Source of the DNA: Nocardia seriolae NBRC 15557 | GTDB lineage: Bacteria; Actinomycetota; Actinomycetes; Mycobacteriales; Mycobacteriaceae | DNA: 64,000 nucleotides | Reading direction: 5' to 3' | NCBI RefSeq assembly: GCF_007990715.1 | Contig: NZ_BJWY01000005.1 | Coordinates: 57,503-121,502, forward strand | In this document: positions 8,576 through 20,372 of the stretch, piece after piece | Layout: each line of letters starts with the position of its first letter | Numbering within the stretch: position 1 is the stretch's first letter | The notes under the pieces: generated by a model | Database searches by the model: none | What the model was told of the DNA's origin: nothing | Seen by the model: only the letters and a program-made list of their open reading frames with translations | Program-made: the position numbers and the translations under genes

Positions 8576-9466
8576 ATGTCGCAGCCCGACCGTGTCGTAG
8601 CAGCGCAGCGGGGGCCGGGTCCGCGGTCCGGCCGGGTGGCCCGGGCCGGTCGGGCGGTGGTGGCCTGCGGGGTGGTCGGGGTGTACATCGGCCTGGGATT
8701 CGCCTTCCATCTCGATGCGAATGTCTATCTGCTGCTGGGGATTCCGTTCACCCTGCTGTTTCCGCTGGTGCTGGCGCGGCGGCCGGTCCGCGAGCTGTGG
8801 GTGCGCGGTACACCACCGCCGGTCGACCGCTGGGTATGGCTGATGTTCGCCGCGCTGGCGGTGCTGCCGGGCCTGGACCTGGCCGGGACGGTCGGCGATG
8901 CGATCGCATCCGGCAAACCGAACGGTCCCGACGGGACCGTGCTCGGCTACGACGCCGCGGCACTGCTGGGCGCCTTCGTGGCGGCCTGGTCGATACGTGC
9001 CCTGGGGCGCGCGGGATGGCGGCGCGTCCGCGGCTGCCTGGCCACCGCGGGAATCCTCGGCGCGGGCATGTTCGTCGGGGGATTCCTGCTGAGCGGGCAG
9101 GCCGCGCCGCGTCCCGTGCCCTGGGCGAGCCTGGGGATCGGCCTGGCATCGCTGCTGATGTACGTGCCGGTGGTTTTCGTGCTGGAGGAGGTCTTCTTTC
9201 GCGGCGCGCTGGATTCCTATCTGCACCGCGACGGCGAACCAGGGGCCCGCTGGACCGCGGCGCTGTGCTCGGCGCTGTGGGGGCTGTGGCATCTGCCGGT
9301 GGCGGGATCGGGACCGATCACCGCGGGCGTGGTCCTCGCATTGCTGGCGTTTCAGATACCGGTCGGAATCTTCCTCTCGCTGGGATGGCGGCGCAGCGGC
9401 AATCTGGCCGTGCCCGGAATCACCCATGCCGCAATCGATGCCGTGCGCAACGGCCTCGGATTCTGA
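8576..9466 (+). CDS. CPBP family intramembrane glutamic protease
   Basis: 296 residues with about seven to eight hydrophobic segments. The family motifs are intact: motif 1 EEVFFRGAL (two adjacent Glu and the Arg), motif 2 WGLWHLP, and a terminal HAAIDAVRNG segment with the third conserved His. CPBP (Abi/Rce1-like) proteases cleave within the membrane; in bacteria roles include bacteriocin self-protection and surface protein processing. A GGGGGAGCG ribosome site precedes the ATG. No linked substrate gene is evident. The family is firm; the role is unknown. Confidence 0.88.
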   Translation: MSQPDRVVAAQRGPGPRSGRVARAGRAVVACGVVGVYIGLGFAFHLDANVYLLLGIPFTLLFPLVLARRPVRELWVRGTPPPVDRWVWLMFAALAVLPGLDLAGTVGDAIASGKPNGPDGTVLGYDAAALLGAFVAAWSIRALGRAGWRRVRGCLATAGILGAGMFVGGFLLSGQAAPRPVPWASLGIGLASLLMYVPVVFVLEEVFFRGALDSYLHRDGEPGARWTAALCSALWGLWHLPVAGSGPITAGVVLALLAFQIPVGIFLSLGWRRSGNLAVPGITHAAIDAVRNGLGF

Positions 9467-9509
9467 GGCGCACAACGATTCCGGACACCGTGTCCGCGGC
9501 GTGTCGTAC

Positions 9510-10742
9510 TCAGCCCGCGGCCAGCGAACGCAGCTGATCGAGGTAGGTGCGGGTGCGCGGATCGCCGGGGAAGCGTTCGATCATCTCCCGCGCCGTCTCG
9601 CCCGCGATCCACATGAGCGAAGGCAGCGAACGCCGTTTGCCGGAGAAGGCCTGCAAGCCCTCGTCGAGGGCGAGCTCCAGATTGCGATCGCGCACCGCCA
9701 CCACCGCGAGCGTCAGGTGCGCCTCGGAGACCCGCATGGGTTTGCGAATGCTGCCGTCGGGCCGGGTGGCGGTCAGGATGACTTGGCGGGCAAAGTTTTC
9801 CGCCAGCCGATCGTCACCGGCTACCCGGCAGCAGTCCATGGCGTAGAAGTCGAACTTCTGCGGGTCGACCACGAAGTGATTGTCCAGATTGACCGGGTGC
9901 TCGATGGTGTCCAGGATCGAACGACCCTGTGCGAGGGCCTTTTCCACCTCGCGCCGATCACCGAGCCGTGCCCACGCCTTGGCCCGCTGGGCGGCCAGCT
10001 GCACGCCGACCCCGAGGCGGCCGGTGCTGGCGTGCGCGGCCTCGGCGGTCTCGATGGCCCCCTTGTAATTGGCCTGCGTCAACGCGAACCAAGCGGCCAT
10101 TTCGGCTCCCCAGCCGATGATTTCGGCATGCTCGGCCTCCTGCCCCAGGGACAGGGCGGCCCGGCGGGTGGCCTCGGCGGCCGTGCGCCAGCCCAGGTCG
10201 TAATCCACGCAACCGACCAGTAGGGCAACCCATCCGGCCAGGACCAGTACCTCCCGGTGCTGCGCGAGAGTAAGTCGGCCGTCCAGCAGGGAGGTGATGC
10301 GCCGCAGCCAGGCCGTGCCCTCCGCATGCAGCTCGTGCGGATCCGCGCACGGATACTCCGAGCACAGCCGGTCGGCGGTGATGCGGATGGCATCCAGGGT
10401 GGAAGCCGACACATCGGACATTCGCAGGCGCCCAATGAATTCCAGCGTGTCCATCCCGGTGGCCGAGAGCATCTCATCGTCCCGGTTGGGTCTGGCCTTG
10501 GGGAAGAATGCCGCGGTCACCGTGTCGAAGGCGGCCGCGATGATCGGGGCGTAGAAGTCGTCCGGGCGGGATTCCCCGGACTCCCAGCGCCGCCAATTGC
10601 GCAGCAGCGTCGAGTCCGTCGGTAGATTGTGACTGGATTTGGCCCGCATGGCCCGCACCGCATCGGCTTGCGACCACCCCCTGGCATCACGTTCGGCACG
10701 CATTCGGACAGCCCAGACAGGTCGATCGTCACCGGCGGACAC
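9510..10742 (-). CDS. XRE-type HTH regulator with TPR-like C-terminal domain
   Basis: 410 residues from a GTG at 10742 (VSAGDDRPVWAVRMRAERD). The N-terminal Cro/C1-type HTH spans about residues 10-75 (RDARGWSQADAVRAM, then TLLRNWRRWESGESRPDDFY). The remaining ~330 residues are helical repeat-like (AAWFALTQANYKGAIETAEAAHA; AWARLGDRREVEKALAQGRS), similar to the sensor region of actinomycete HTH-TPR regulators. An upstream extension of the frame is open but is mainly the antisense of the neighbouring small gene, so the GTG was preferred. It is divergent from the resolvase-like mini-gene at 10896, with 153 bases between them, which suggests the two form a regulator/partner pair. Confidence 0.8.
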   Translation of the reverse strand: MSAGDDRPVWAVRMRAERDARGWSQADAVRAMRAKSSHNLPTDSTLLRNWRRWESGESRPDDFYAPIIAAAFDTVTAAFFPKARPNRDDEMLSATGMDTLEFIGRLRMSDVSASTLDAIRITADRLCSEYPCADPHELHAEGTAWLRRITSLLDGRLTLAQHREVLVLAGWVALLVGCVDYDLGWRTAAEATRRAALSLGQEAEHAEIIGWGAEMAAWFALTQANYKGAIETAEAAHASTGRLGVGVQLAAQRAKAWARLGDRREVEKALAQGRSILDTIEHPVNLDNHFVVDPQKFDFYAMDCCRVAGDDRLAENFARQVILTATRPDGSIRKPMRVSEAHLTLAVVAVRDRNLELALDEGLQAFSGKRRSLPSLMWIAGETAREMIERFPGDPRTRTYLDQLRSLAAG

Positions 10743-10895
10743 GCTCTGTAGTATCTCACCAGTTAACGACGGATGGACCCGGATAGGGCATCCGGATGTC
10801 AGTGGGTTGACATCTGCAATTGCATTCGCGAGAACGCCAAGCTGTTTACCAGGGCACACGTCAGAACAGCGATCCCCAATCCAACGGAGGTTCGG

Positions 10896-11201
10896 GTGGA
10901 AGCGTTGATCTATGGGTACGTGCGTGACGATCTGACCGATGGCCGCAGCGAAGAGCTGGAGAACGCGATGTGCGGCCTCGCCCAATCGGCCGGTCTCTGT
11001 TTCGCCGCCACGTTCCATGAATCGACCGCAGGCGACGGCACCGCGTTCGCGGAGCTGACCGCCGAACTCAAACGGGCCGACGCCCACCACGTGGTGGTGC
11101 CGTCGCTCGATCACCTTGCGGGCCAGACCATTCCGCGCGACATCCTGATCGCGAAACTGGCACACGAGGCTTCCGCCCAGGTCTGGACCGTCGAGCACTA
11201 G
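10896..11201 (+). CDS. Resolvase-like mini-protein lacking the catalytic serine
   Basis: 101 residues from a GTG with GGAGG five bases upstream. It starts VEALIYGYVRDDLTDGRS and continues with an ADAHHVVVPSLDHLAG strand. This matches the fold-defining elements of the N-terminal domain of serine recombinases (YxRVS and VxxLDRLxR). The catalytic Ser of the YxRVS motif is replaced by Asp, and no DNA-binding or zinc-ribbon domain follows. It is therefore probably not a recombinase; actinomycetes carry many such small domain-only proteins, often beside HTH-TPR regulators as here. A strong terminator follows at 11215. Confidence 0.6.
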   Translation: MEALIYGYVRDDLTDGRSEELENAMCGLAQSAGLCFAATFHESTAGDGTAFAELTAELKRADAHHVVVPSLDHLAGQTIPRDILIAKLAHEASAQVWTVEH

Positions 11202-11214
11202 CTCCCGAAACACC

Positions 11215-11243
11215 GCCGCACCTGCGTAGAGCGCAGGTGCGGC
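11215..11243 (+). terminator. Terminator after the resolvase-like gene
   Basis: Perfect 12-bp stem GCCGCACCTGCG / CGCAGGTGCGGC with a 5-base loop, 13 bases after the stop at 11201. No long T-run follows. Confidence 0.7.
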
Positions 11244-11296
11244 AATGGTTTTCGGGCTACTTCGGGACATTCACCCCGAAACGGTCAGAGGGTGGC

Positions 11297-11317
11297 GGCC
11301 CCGGCGTTTCCGGGGCC
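11297..11317 (-). terminator. Hairpin downstream of the PAC2 gene
   Basis: GGCCCCGG / CCGGGGCC stem with a CGTTT loop, 8 bases beyond the PAC2 stop, reading leftward. Confidence 0.55.
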
Positions 11318-11325
11318 CGGGCGGT

Positions 11326-12219
11326 TCAGAGGCCGAAGCCGCCGCGGCCGCGACGGCGCAGGTACTTCTCGAACTCGGCGGCGATGGCATCGCCGTCGAT
11401 CTTGGCCATGGCGTCGTTGATGTCCACCTCGGCGTCGCCGCGCTCCTCGAGCGAGCGCACGTACTCCGCGATCTCCTCGTCGCCCGCGGTCATCTCGTTG
11501 ACCGCGCCCTCCCACTCCTCGGACTGCTCGGGCAGCCCGCCGAGCGGCACCTCGACATCGAGCACGTCCTCGACCCGGTGCAGCAGCGCGATGATGGCCT
11601 TCGGGTTGGGCGGCTGGGAGACGTAGTGCGGCACCGCGGCCCAGAAGGAGATGGCCGGGACACCCGCGCGCACGCACGCGTCCTGCAGCACACCGGTAAT
11701 GCCGGTCGGTCCCTCATAGCGGGTCTGTTCCAGGTTGAAGCGCTCCGCGGCTTCCTTGCTGTACGCCGTGCCGGTCACCGGAACCGGCCGGGTGTGCGGG
11801 GTGTCGGCCAGTAAGGCGCCGAGGATCACCACCGTGGTCACCCCCAACTGCTCGACGAACTCGAGGATGTCGTTGCAGAAACTGCGCCACCGCATATTCG
11901 GCTCGACTCCGCGCAACAGCACGACGTCCCGCTCACTACCCGGGGGCGAGCACACCGACAACATGGCCGAGGGCCACTGGATCTCGCGGGTCACCCCGTC
12001 AACCTGGCGCACCGTCGGCCGGTTGACCTGATAGTCGTAGTAGTCCTCGGAGTCGAGCTCGGCCAGCGGCTGCGCGTCCCAGATCAGTTCCAGATGCTCG
12101 ACCGCACCGCTGGCGGCGTCGGCGGCATCGTTCCAGCCTTCGAAAGCTGCCACGAGCACCGGATCCCGCAGCGTAGGCAGGTCCGATTCGGGTGGCACCG
12201 GGGATTCACTGGCGTTCAC
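11326..12219 (-). CDS. PAC2 family protein (proteasome assembly chaperone 2-like)
   Basis: 297 residues. Typical actinobacterial PAC2 features are PVLVAAFEGWNDAADAAS near the N-terminus, VVLLRGVEPNMRW, VTTVVILGALLADTPHTRPV, and PTGITGVLQDACVRAGVPAISFW. The last ~60 residues are acidic (DEEIAEYVRSLEERGD). The family is named for similarity to eukaryotic proteasome assembly chaperone 2; its bacterial role is not established. Its place next to and divergent from metH matches the M. tuberculosis Rv2125/Rv2124c arrangement, and the proteasomal ATPase gene lies further along in the same conserved block. Confidence 0.88.
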   Translation of the reverse strand: MNASESPVPPESDLPTLRDPVLVAAFEGWNDAADAASGAVEHLELIWDAQPLAELDSEDYYDYQVNRPTVRQVDGVTREIQWPSAMLSVCSPPGSERDVVLLRGVEPNMRWRSFCNDILEFVEQLGVTTVVILGALLADTPHTRPVPVTGTAYSKEAAERFNLEQTRYEGPTGITGVLQDACVRAGVPAISFWAAVPHYVSQPPNPKAIIALLHRVEDVLDVEVPLGGLPEQSEEWEGAVNEMTAGDEEIAEYVRSLEERGDAEVDINDAMAKIDGDAIAAEFEKYLRRRGRGGFGL

Positions 12220-12304
12220 CCGGTCAGCCTACGGTGTGTCACCGGCCGGTGTGCATGCGACGCGCAATCGCGGGATTGGCCACGATCAGCTCCATTCACC
12301 CGGA

Positions 12305-12407
12305 GGTTCGCGGCGCAAGGCGCAGGTCTATGGAGCCGCTCGTTCTGGACCGAGTGGAGCGGGGGGAGCGGAGGGAGGGAAGAACGAGACCTCCAGCGCC
12401 GCGAACC
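12305..12407. repeat. Long imperfect inverted repeat upstream of metH
   Basis: Nested complementary arms: GGTTCGCGGCGC (12305-12316) with GCGCCGCGAACC (12396-12407), AGGT (12324-12327) with ACCT (12389-12392), and CTCGTTCT (12339-12346) with AGAACGAG (12381-12388). They enclose a purine-rich G/A loop. As RNA or single-stranded DNA this would fold into one long interrupted hairpin. It carries none of the conserved boxes I would expect of a cobalamin riboswitch. Confidence 0.7.
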
Positions 12408-12476
12408 CGCCCGGAGCGAAGCGGAGGGCAAATTGGACAGAGCCACACCGAGGCGGGGATTGTCCGTGCTTCCCAC

Positions 12477-12482
12477 TACTCT
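12477..12482 (+). promoter_or_regulatory. metH: Candidate -10 element for leaderless metH transcript
   Basis: TACTCT fits the actinobacterial TANNNT -10 consensus and ends seven bases before the metH ATG at 12490, the geometry expected when transcription starts on the A of the ATG. No ribosome site is visible before the ATG. No convincing -35 was found at 17 bases. Confidence 0.4.
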
Positions 12483-12489
12483 TTAGTAC

Positions 12490-16068
<3,579 letters not shown>

Positions 16069-16147
16069 TATCTTCACCAGGTTTCCGGGCTTTCGCGCAG
16101 AGTTGCAGGTCGCTCGGCGCGAAAGCTTGCAGGAGGGGCACAACCAC

Positions 16148-17875
16148 ATGAGCGCAGACCGGCTGATTGCGGGGCGGTACCGACTAACGGATCCGATCGG
16201 CACCGGTGCTATGGGGGTCGTGTGGCGCGCGACCGATGTTCGGCTGCGGCGCACCGTCGCGGTCAAGCAACTGCTGCTGACACCGGGGCTCACCCGGTCG
16301 CAGGCCGTGGAGGCCCGGATGCGGGCGATGCGTGAGGGGCGCATCGCGGCGCGACTGCATCACCCCAATGCCGTCACCGTCTTCGACGTGGCGGAGGAGG
16401 ACGGCCAGCCCTGGCTGGTCATGGAATACGTGGACGCCGTCAGTCTGGCGGCGCTGATGCGCGAGAAGGGCAAGCTCGAACCGGCCGAGGTGGGGCGGAT
16501 CGGAGCCAAGGTCGCCGACGCCCTGGCCGCTGCGCACAAGGCGGGGATCGTGCACCGGGATGTCAAGCCCGCCAATATCCTGGTGGCCGACGACGGCACG
16601 GTGAAGATCACCGACTTCGGCATCTCGCGGGCCACCGGGGACGTCACCGTCACCTCGACCGGATTCCTGGCGGGCACGCCCGCCTACCTCTCGCCCGAGG
16701 TGGCGCGCGGTGAGAACCCGGAACCCGCATCGGATGTATTCGCCCTGGGCTCAACGCTTTACGCGGCGGTGGAGGGCAAACCTCCGTTCGGTGAGGGCGA
16801 CAACCCCCTCGCGGTGCTGCACTCGGTGGCGCGGGCGCAGGTGCCGCGGGCCACGCACGCGGGCACGCTCGGGCCGGTGCTGACGGATCTGCTGGCCGCC
16901 GAGGCCGCCGACCGGCCGACCATGGCCCAGGCCGCCGAACGACTACAGGCGGTCGCCGAGGGGCGGGCCCCGGCCGCGCCGATCCAGCCCCCCCGGGTGC
17001 TGCCGCCGGTGGCAGAGGTTGCGGCCGTGGACAGTTCGGCGCAGACCACGGTGCTGTCCACGTCGCGGACCGGTGTTCCCGGCAATGCCGACGACGCGAC
17101 CGTGCACGTGGACATGAGCAAGGGGGCGGCGTCCGGGCCGCGCGCCGCGACACCGGCCGGGCCGCCGCCGACCGGGGCCGGCGGCGTGAGAACCGCTGGC
17201 GGCACACAGAATCCGCGACAGCTGGTGCTGGTCGCGGTGGGAATCGTCGGCGCGCTGATCGCGGCCACAGTGATCGCGATCGCGGTGAGCCGCAATGGCG
17301 GTGGCGGCGAGAACCAGCCGCAGGCGGTCGGTGGCGTCACCGTCACCACGACCGCGCCGGTGACCTCGGTGCCGGACAATATCGGTCCCGCCGACGGCGG
17401 TGCCGGGCAGCCCACTCGCGCGGGGCAGGCGAGCGGGGCGACGCACGCGCCGACCACCACGACCAACCCCACCACGACGACCACGCCGGCGCCGTCGTCC
17501 TCGGCGGCTCCGAGCTCCTCGGCGCGCCCGAGCACGACTCCCGCGCCATCGACCACGCCGTTCGGTCCGCCCGCACCGGCGTCCGTGGCGTCCTTCGTGC
17601 AGAGCTACTACGGCATGCTGCCGGGGAATGTGAACGGGGCGTGGTCCATGCTGTCGCCGAGCTACCAGTCGGCCACCGGTGGCTTCAACAGCTACGCCTC
17701 GTTCTGGGGCGGGATCTCCTCGGTCAGTGTGGGGGCGGTCACTCCCAACGGTGACAACCGTGCGGTGGTGGCGCTCACCTATGTGTCGAAGAACGGGCAG
17801 GTCAGCACCGAGAACCGGTGGATCCAGGTGGATTCCTCGACCGGGCGGCTGCTGATCGCCGCCTCGGGAGTCTGA
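16148..17875 (+). CDS. Membrane Ser/Thr protein kinase (PknB-like, Hanks type)
   Basis: 575 residues from ATG 16148, with AGGAGGGG just upstream; the frame remains open further upstream into metH but without support. The kinase domain occupies about residues 10-270: glycine loop GTGAMGVVW (18-26), invariant Lys in VAVKQ, catalytic loop HRDVKPANI (His136-Arg137-Asp138), DFG at 156, and SPEVARGE. A Pro/Ala-rich juxtamembrane linker follows, then one transmembrane helix at about 360-381 (LVLVAVGIVGALIAATVIA). Outside the membrane is a Thr/Pro/Ser-rich spacer and a ~100-residue C-terminal domain (SYYGMLPGNVNGAWSMLSP) that is not PASTA. It resembles actinobacterial sensor kinases with an NTF2-like extracellular domain. 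It is followed by a terminator. Confidence 0.92.
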   Translation: MSADRLIAGRYRLTDPIGTGAMGVVWRATDVRLRRTVAVKQLLLTPGLTRSQAVEARMRAMREGRIAARLHHPNAVTVFDVAEEDGQPWLVMEYVDAVSLAALMREKGKLEPAEVGRIGAKVADALAAAHKAGIVHRDVKPANILVADDGTVKITDFGISRATGDVTVTSTGFLAGTPAYLSPEVARGENPEPASDVFALGSTLYAAVEGKPPFGEGDNPLAVLHSVARAQVPRATHAGTLGPVLTDLLAAEAADRPTMAQAAERLQAVAEGRAPAAPIQPPRVLPPVAEVAAVDSSAQTTVLSTSRTGVPGNADDATVHVDMSKGAASGPRAATPAGPPPTGAGGVRTAGGTQNPRQLVLVAVGIVGALIAATVIAIAVSRNGGGGENQPQAVGGVTVTTTAPVTSVPDNIGPADGGAGQPTRAGQASGATHAPTTTTNPTTTTTPAPSSSAAPSSSARPSTTPAPSTTPFGPPAPASVASFVQSYYGMLPGNVNGAWSMLSPSYQSATGGFNSYASFWGGISSVSVGAVTPNGDNRAVVALTYVSKNGQVSTENRWIQVDSSTGRLLIAASGV

Positions 17876-17906
17876 GCGGCCCGAATCCCGGCCTCGCACT
17901 AGGCTG

Positions 17907-17935
17907 AACCGGCTCCACCCACGGTGGGGCCGGTT
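17907..17935 (+). terminator. Terminator after the protein kinase gene
   Basis: 12-bp stem AACCGGCTCCAC / GTGGGGCCGGTT (one wobble), 5-base loop, followed by TCCGGTTTT. It ends before the HAD gene GTG at 17963, which supports that start. Confidence 0.7.
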
Positions 17936-17962
17936 TCCGGTTTTGTGGAAGGAGTGCGGTCG

Positions 17963-18637
17963 GTGGCGCGGTTGGACGCGGTGTTGTGGGATATGGACGG
18001 GACGCTGCTGGACTCGGAGAAGCTCTGGGACATGGCATTGCGGGAGCTGGCGGCCGAGTACGGGCACGAGCTCAACGATGCGGTGCGGCACGCGCTGATC
18101 GGGGCCTCCGGGCCGAACGCGTTCCGAATCTTGTTCGAGGGGCTCGGAATCGAGCACACACCCGAGACCGTCGCGCACGGCTCGGAGTGGATGGAGCGCC
18201 GGGTGATCGAGCTGTTCCAGGGGGAGGTGCCGTGGCGGCCGGGTGCGCGCGAGGCGCTGGAAACGCTGCGGGCGGCCGGGATTCCGATGGCGCTGGTCAC
18301 CAATACCAAGCGGTCACTCACGGAGTACGGGCTCGACACCATCGGGCGGGAGTTCTTCGGGGCCACCGTGTGCGCGGACGAGGTGCCGCAGGGCAAGCCC
18401 GCACCGGACGTGTACCGGCGAGCGGCCGAACTGCTCGGTGTCGTCCCGGGAAACGCCGTGGCCATCGAGGATTCGCCGACCGGGTCGATCGCGGCGCAGG
18501 CGGCGGGGTGTGCGCTGCTGGTGGTGCCGTGCGAGGTGCCGGTGCCGGACGCGCCGGGGCGGACCTTCCGTGAGAGCCTGGTCGGCCTCACCGTCGGGCA
18601 CCTCGAAGAGCTCGTCCGGGTACGCGCGATCTCCTGA
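17963..18637 (+). CDS. HAD-superfamily hydrolase, subfamily IA
   Basis: 224 residues from a GTG with AAGGAG eight bases upstream. Motif I is WDMDGTLLDSEK (nucleophile and acid Asp in DxDGT), motif II is the Thr of ALVTNTK, motif III is the Lys of GKPAPDVY, and motif IV is AIEDSPTG. A helical cap lies between motif I and motif II. This is the beta-phosphoglucomutase/phosphoglycolate phosphatase-like group; M. tuberculosis has a similar gene. The exact substrate is unknown. The stop codon lies inside the first unit of an 18-bp tandem repeat (18629-18700). Confidence 0.87.
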   Translation: MARLDAVLWDMDGTLLDSEKLWDMALRELAAEYGHELNDAVRHALIGASGPNAFRILFEGLGIEHTPETVAHGSEWMERRVIELFQGEVPWRPGAREALETLRAAGIPMALVTNTKRSLTEYGLDTIGREFFGATVCADEVPQGKPAPDVYRRAAELLGVVPGNAVAIEDSPTGSIAAQAAGCALLVVPCEVPVPDAPGRTFRESLVGLTVGHLEELVRVRAIS

Positions 18638-18700
18638 GCGTTCGCTGCCTCCTGGATGTGCGCCGTCTCTTGAATGTGCGTCGCCTCCTGAACCGCGGTT
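18629..18700 (+). repeat. 18-bp tandem repeat (four units) spanning the HAD stop codon
   Basis: Units: ATCTCCTGAGCGTTCGCT, GCCTCCTGGATGTGCGCC, GTCTCTTGAATGTGCGTC, GCCTCCTGAACCGCGGTT. The first unit contains the last sense codons and TGA of the HAD gene. The others are diverged copies carrying TGA or TGG at the matching place. The copies are imperfect, so the array is not brand new. Confidence 0.65.
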
Positions 18701-18746
18701 CCCATTCATCCAAGCCCGAACCGGCCGGGTGACATAGCCTGCGGGT

Positions 18747-19139
18747 ATGGACAGCGTGCTGGAACGGCTGCGCGAGGTGTGCACCGGCCTGCCGGAGGTG
18801 AGCGAGCGGGTCAGCCACGGCGAGCCCGCCTGGTTCGCGGGCGGCAAGAAGATGTTCGTCATGTTCGCCGACCACCACCACGACGACCGGCGCGGATTCT
18901 GGTGCGCCGCAGCACCGGGCGTCCAGGAAGAACTGGTGACCGGCGAACCGCAACGCTACTTCCGGCCGCCCTACGTGGGACATCGCGGCTGGCTGGGCGT
19001 CTACCTGGACGTGCGGCCGGACTGGACCGAGATCGCCGAGCTCGTCGAGGACGCCTATCGGTGCGTCGCGTCGAAAAAGCTTGTGACGGTGCTCGATTCC
19101 CGGCATGCCACCGGCCCGACGGGAACGCCGGGCCGGTAA
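18747..19139 (+). CDS. MmcQ/YjbR family protein
   Basis: 130 residues. The family signature is present: LPEVSERVSHGEPAWFAGGKK near the N-terminus, then FWCAAAPGVQEELV, YFRPPYVGHRGWLGVYLD and DWTEIAELVEDAYRCVASKK. The fold is a double-wing, CyaY-like DNA-binding-type domain; the biological role is not established. It converges on the epoxide hydrolase gene with 13 bases between stops, and a hairpin inside its last codons may serve as a shared terminator. Confidence 0.85.
   Translation: MDSVLERLREVCTGLPEVSERVSHGEPAWFAGGKKMFVMFADHHHDDRRGFWCAAAPGVQEELVTGEPQRYFRPPYVGHRGWLGVYLDVRPDWTEIAELVEDAYRCVASKKLVTVLDSRHATGPTGTPGR
19110..19137. terminator. Hairpin between convergent MmcQ and epoxide hydrolase genes
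   Basis: ACCGGCCCG / CGGGCCGGT, 9-bp perfect stem with a 10-base loop, inside the final codons of the MmcQ gene and just before the end of the convergent gene. Confidence 0.5.
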
Positions 19140-19152
19140 CGGGTTTCGGGGA

Positions 19153-20277
19153 TCAGCGCAGCGTACCGAAGAAGGCGCGCAGGTCGGCGGCCAGGTTGGC
19201 CGGATCCTCCATGGCCGGGAAGTGCAGGCCGCGTTCGAATTCGGTCCAGTGGGCGTCGGCGGGGGCGGGGACGACGCGGCGGACCGTCTCGTCCGCGCCG
19301 AAGACCGCGAAGCCCTGGGGGACCGACGGGGGAGCGCCCCACTCGGTGGAATGAGCCTGCTCGTAGAGGGTGTGGGCGGCGCTCACGCCCGAACCGGTGA
19401 ACCAGTACAGGCTGACCGTGGTGAGGAGCTGGTCGCGGTCGATGGGGAGATCGGTCCAGTTCTCGAACTTCTCTGCGATCCAGGCCAATTGGAGCAGGGG
19501 CGAGTCCACCAGGCCGTAGCCGATGGTCTGGGGGCGGGAATTCTGGATGGCCAGGTAGCCCGAGCCCTCGCGGCGGAAGGCGTCCATGCGGTCGAGGATG
19601 AGCTTGTCGGTCGGGTCGTTGGGGTCGAGCCGGTCGGCCAGGCCGGGCAGGAAGGTGGCGACATTGGCGGCGGTCATCGGGTCGGTGACCACGTGCACTC
19701 CGGTCACGTGCTCGCCGTCGAGGGCCGCGACCAGGCCCGAGACCCCGCCGCCGACATCGCCGCCGTGCACGCCGTAGCGGTCGTAACCGAGGCGGGCCAT
19801 GAGCTCGATCCAGGCGCGGGCGGTGCGGGCCATGGTCCACCCGGTACCCGACAGCGGCGTGGACAGGGCGTAGCCGGGCAGCGAGGGGGCGATCACGTGG
19901 AAGGCCGGGCCCTCGGCCGGATCGGTGAGCAGCGGGATCAGAGTCAGGAATTCGGCGACCGAGCTGGGGAAACCGTGGGTGATGAGCAGCGGTCGCGCGT
20001 CCGGACGTGCGGAGCGGACGTGCAGGAAGTGGATCTGCTGACCGTCGATCTCGGTGGTGAACTGCGGGAAGGCATTGAGCTTGGCTTCCTGTGCCCGCCA
20101 ATCGAATTCGGTGCGCCAATGGTCGGCCAGCTCGCGCAGGTTCGATGCGGGGATGCCGCGCTCCCAGCCGGTGCCGGGCAGCTGGGCGGCCCAGCGGGCG
20201 CGGGCCAGGCGCTCGCGCAGGTAATCCAGGTCGGACCGGGGGATATCGAGGGTGAAGGGGTGAATCTCGGTACTCAT
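19153..20277 (-). CDS. Epoxide hydrolase (microsomal-type, EHN plus alpha/beta hydrolase)
   Basis: 374 residues from ATG 20277 (MSTEIHPFTLDIPRSDLDYL). Residues 1-100 are the epoxide hydrolase N-terminal (EHN) domain. Then comes an alpha/beta hydrolase with oxyanion motif HGFPSSVAEF, nucleophile in GVHGGDVGGGVSGLVA (Asp of HGGDxG), and a C-terminal acid/His pair near HWTEFERGLHFPAMEDP. Such enzymes open epoxides to diols in the cytosol. The gene is divergent from a WYL-domain regulator across 117 bases that contain two palindromes, so it is a probable target of that regulator. Confidence 0.88.
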   Translation of the reverse strand: MSTEIHPFTLDIPRSDLDYLRERLARARWAAQLPGTGWERGIPASNLRELADHWRTEFDWRAQEAKLNAFPQFTTEIDGQQIHFLHVRSARPDARPLLITHGFPSSVAEFLTLIPLLTDPAEGPAFHVIAPSLPGYALSTPLSGTGWTMARTARAWIELMARLGYDRYGVHGGDVGGGVSGLVAALDGEHVTGVHVVTDPMTAANVATFLPGLADRLDPNDPTDKLILDRMDAFRREGSGYLAIQNSRPQTIGYGLVDSPLLQLAWIAEKFENWTDLPIDRDQLLTTVSLYWFTGSGVSAAHTLYEQAHSTEWGAPPSVPQGFAVFGADETVRRVVPAPADAHWTEFERGLHFPAMEDPANLAADLRAFFGTLR

Positions 20278-20353
20278 CAAGGTGTTCCATTCACTGGGAA
20301 GATCTCTTCCGAGGCTCTTCATCTTGCGCTCGGTACCCACGGTAGGAGCCATT

Positions 20354-20372
20354 GCGGAACGGTTCGTTCCGC
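20354..20372. promoter_or_regulatory. Candidate operator of the WYL regulator
   Basis: GCGGAACG-GTT-CGTTCCGC, perfect 8-bp arms, 77 bases before the epoxide hydrolase start and 23 before the regulator start. A second perfect palindrome, ATTCCGGAAT, follows at 20374-20383. The placement fits joint control of both divergent genes. Confidence 0.6.

Noticed and set aside
10743..11270. N-terminal extension of the XRE regulator to 586 residues
   Set aside because: The extension is antisense to the resolvase-like gene and carries no domain; the GTG at 10742 just before the HTH is the natural start.
12220..12489. Cobalamin riboswitch upstream of metH
   Set aside because: The conserved B12-box-type sequence could not be found, and the large inverted repeat has a different layout. 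metH itself uses B12 and is not usually repressed by such a switch.
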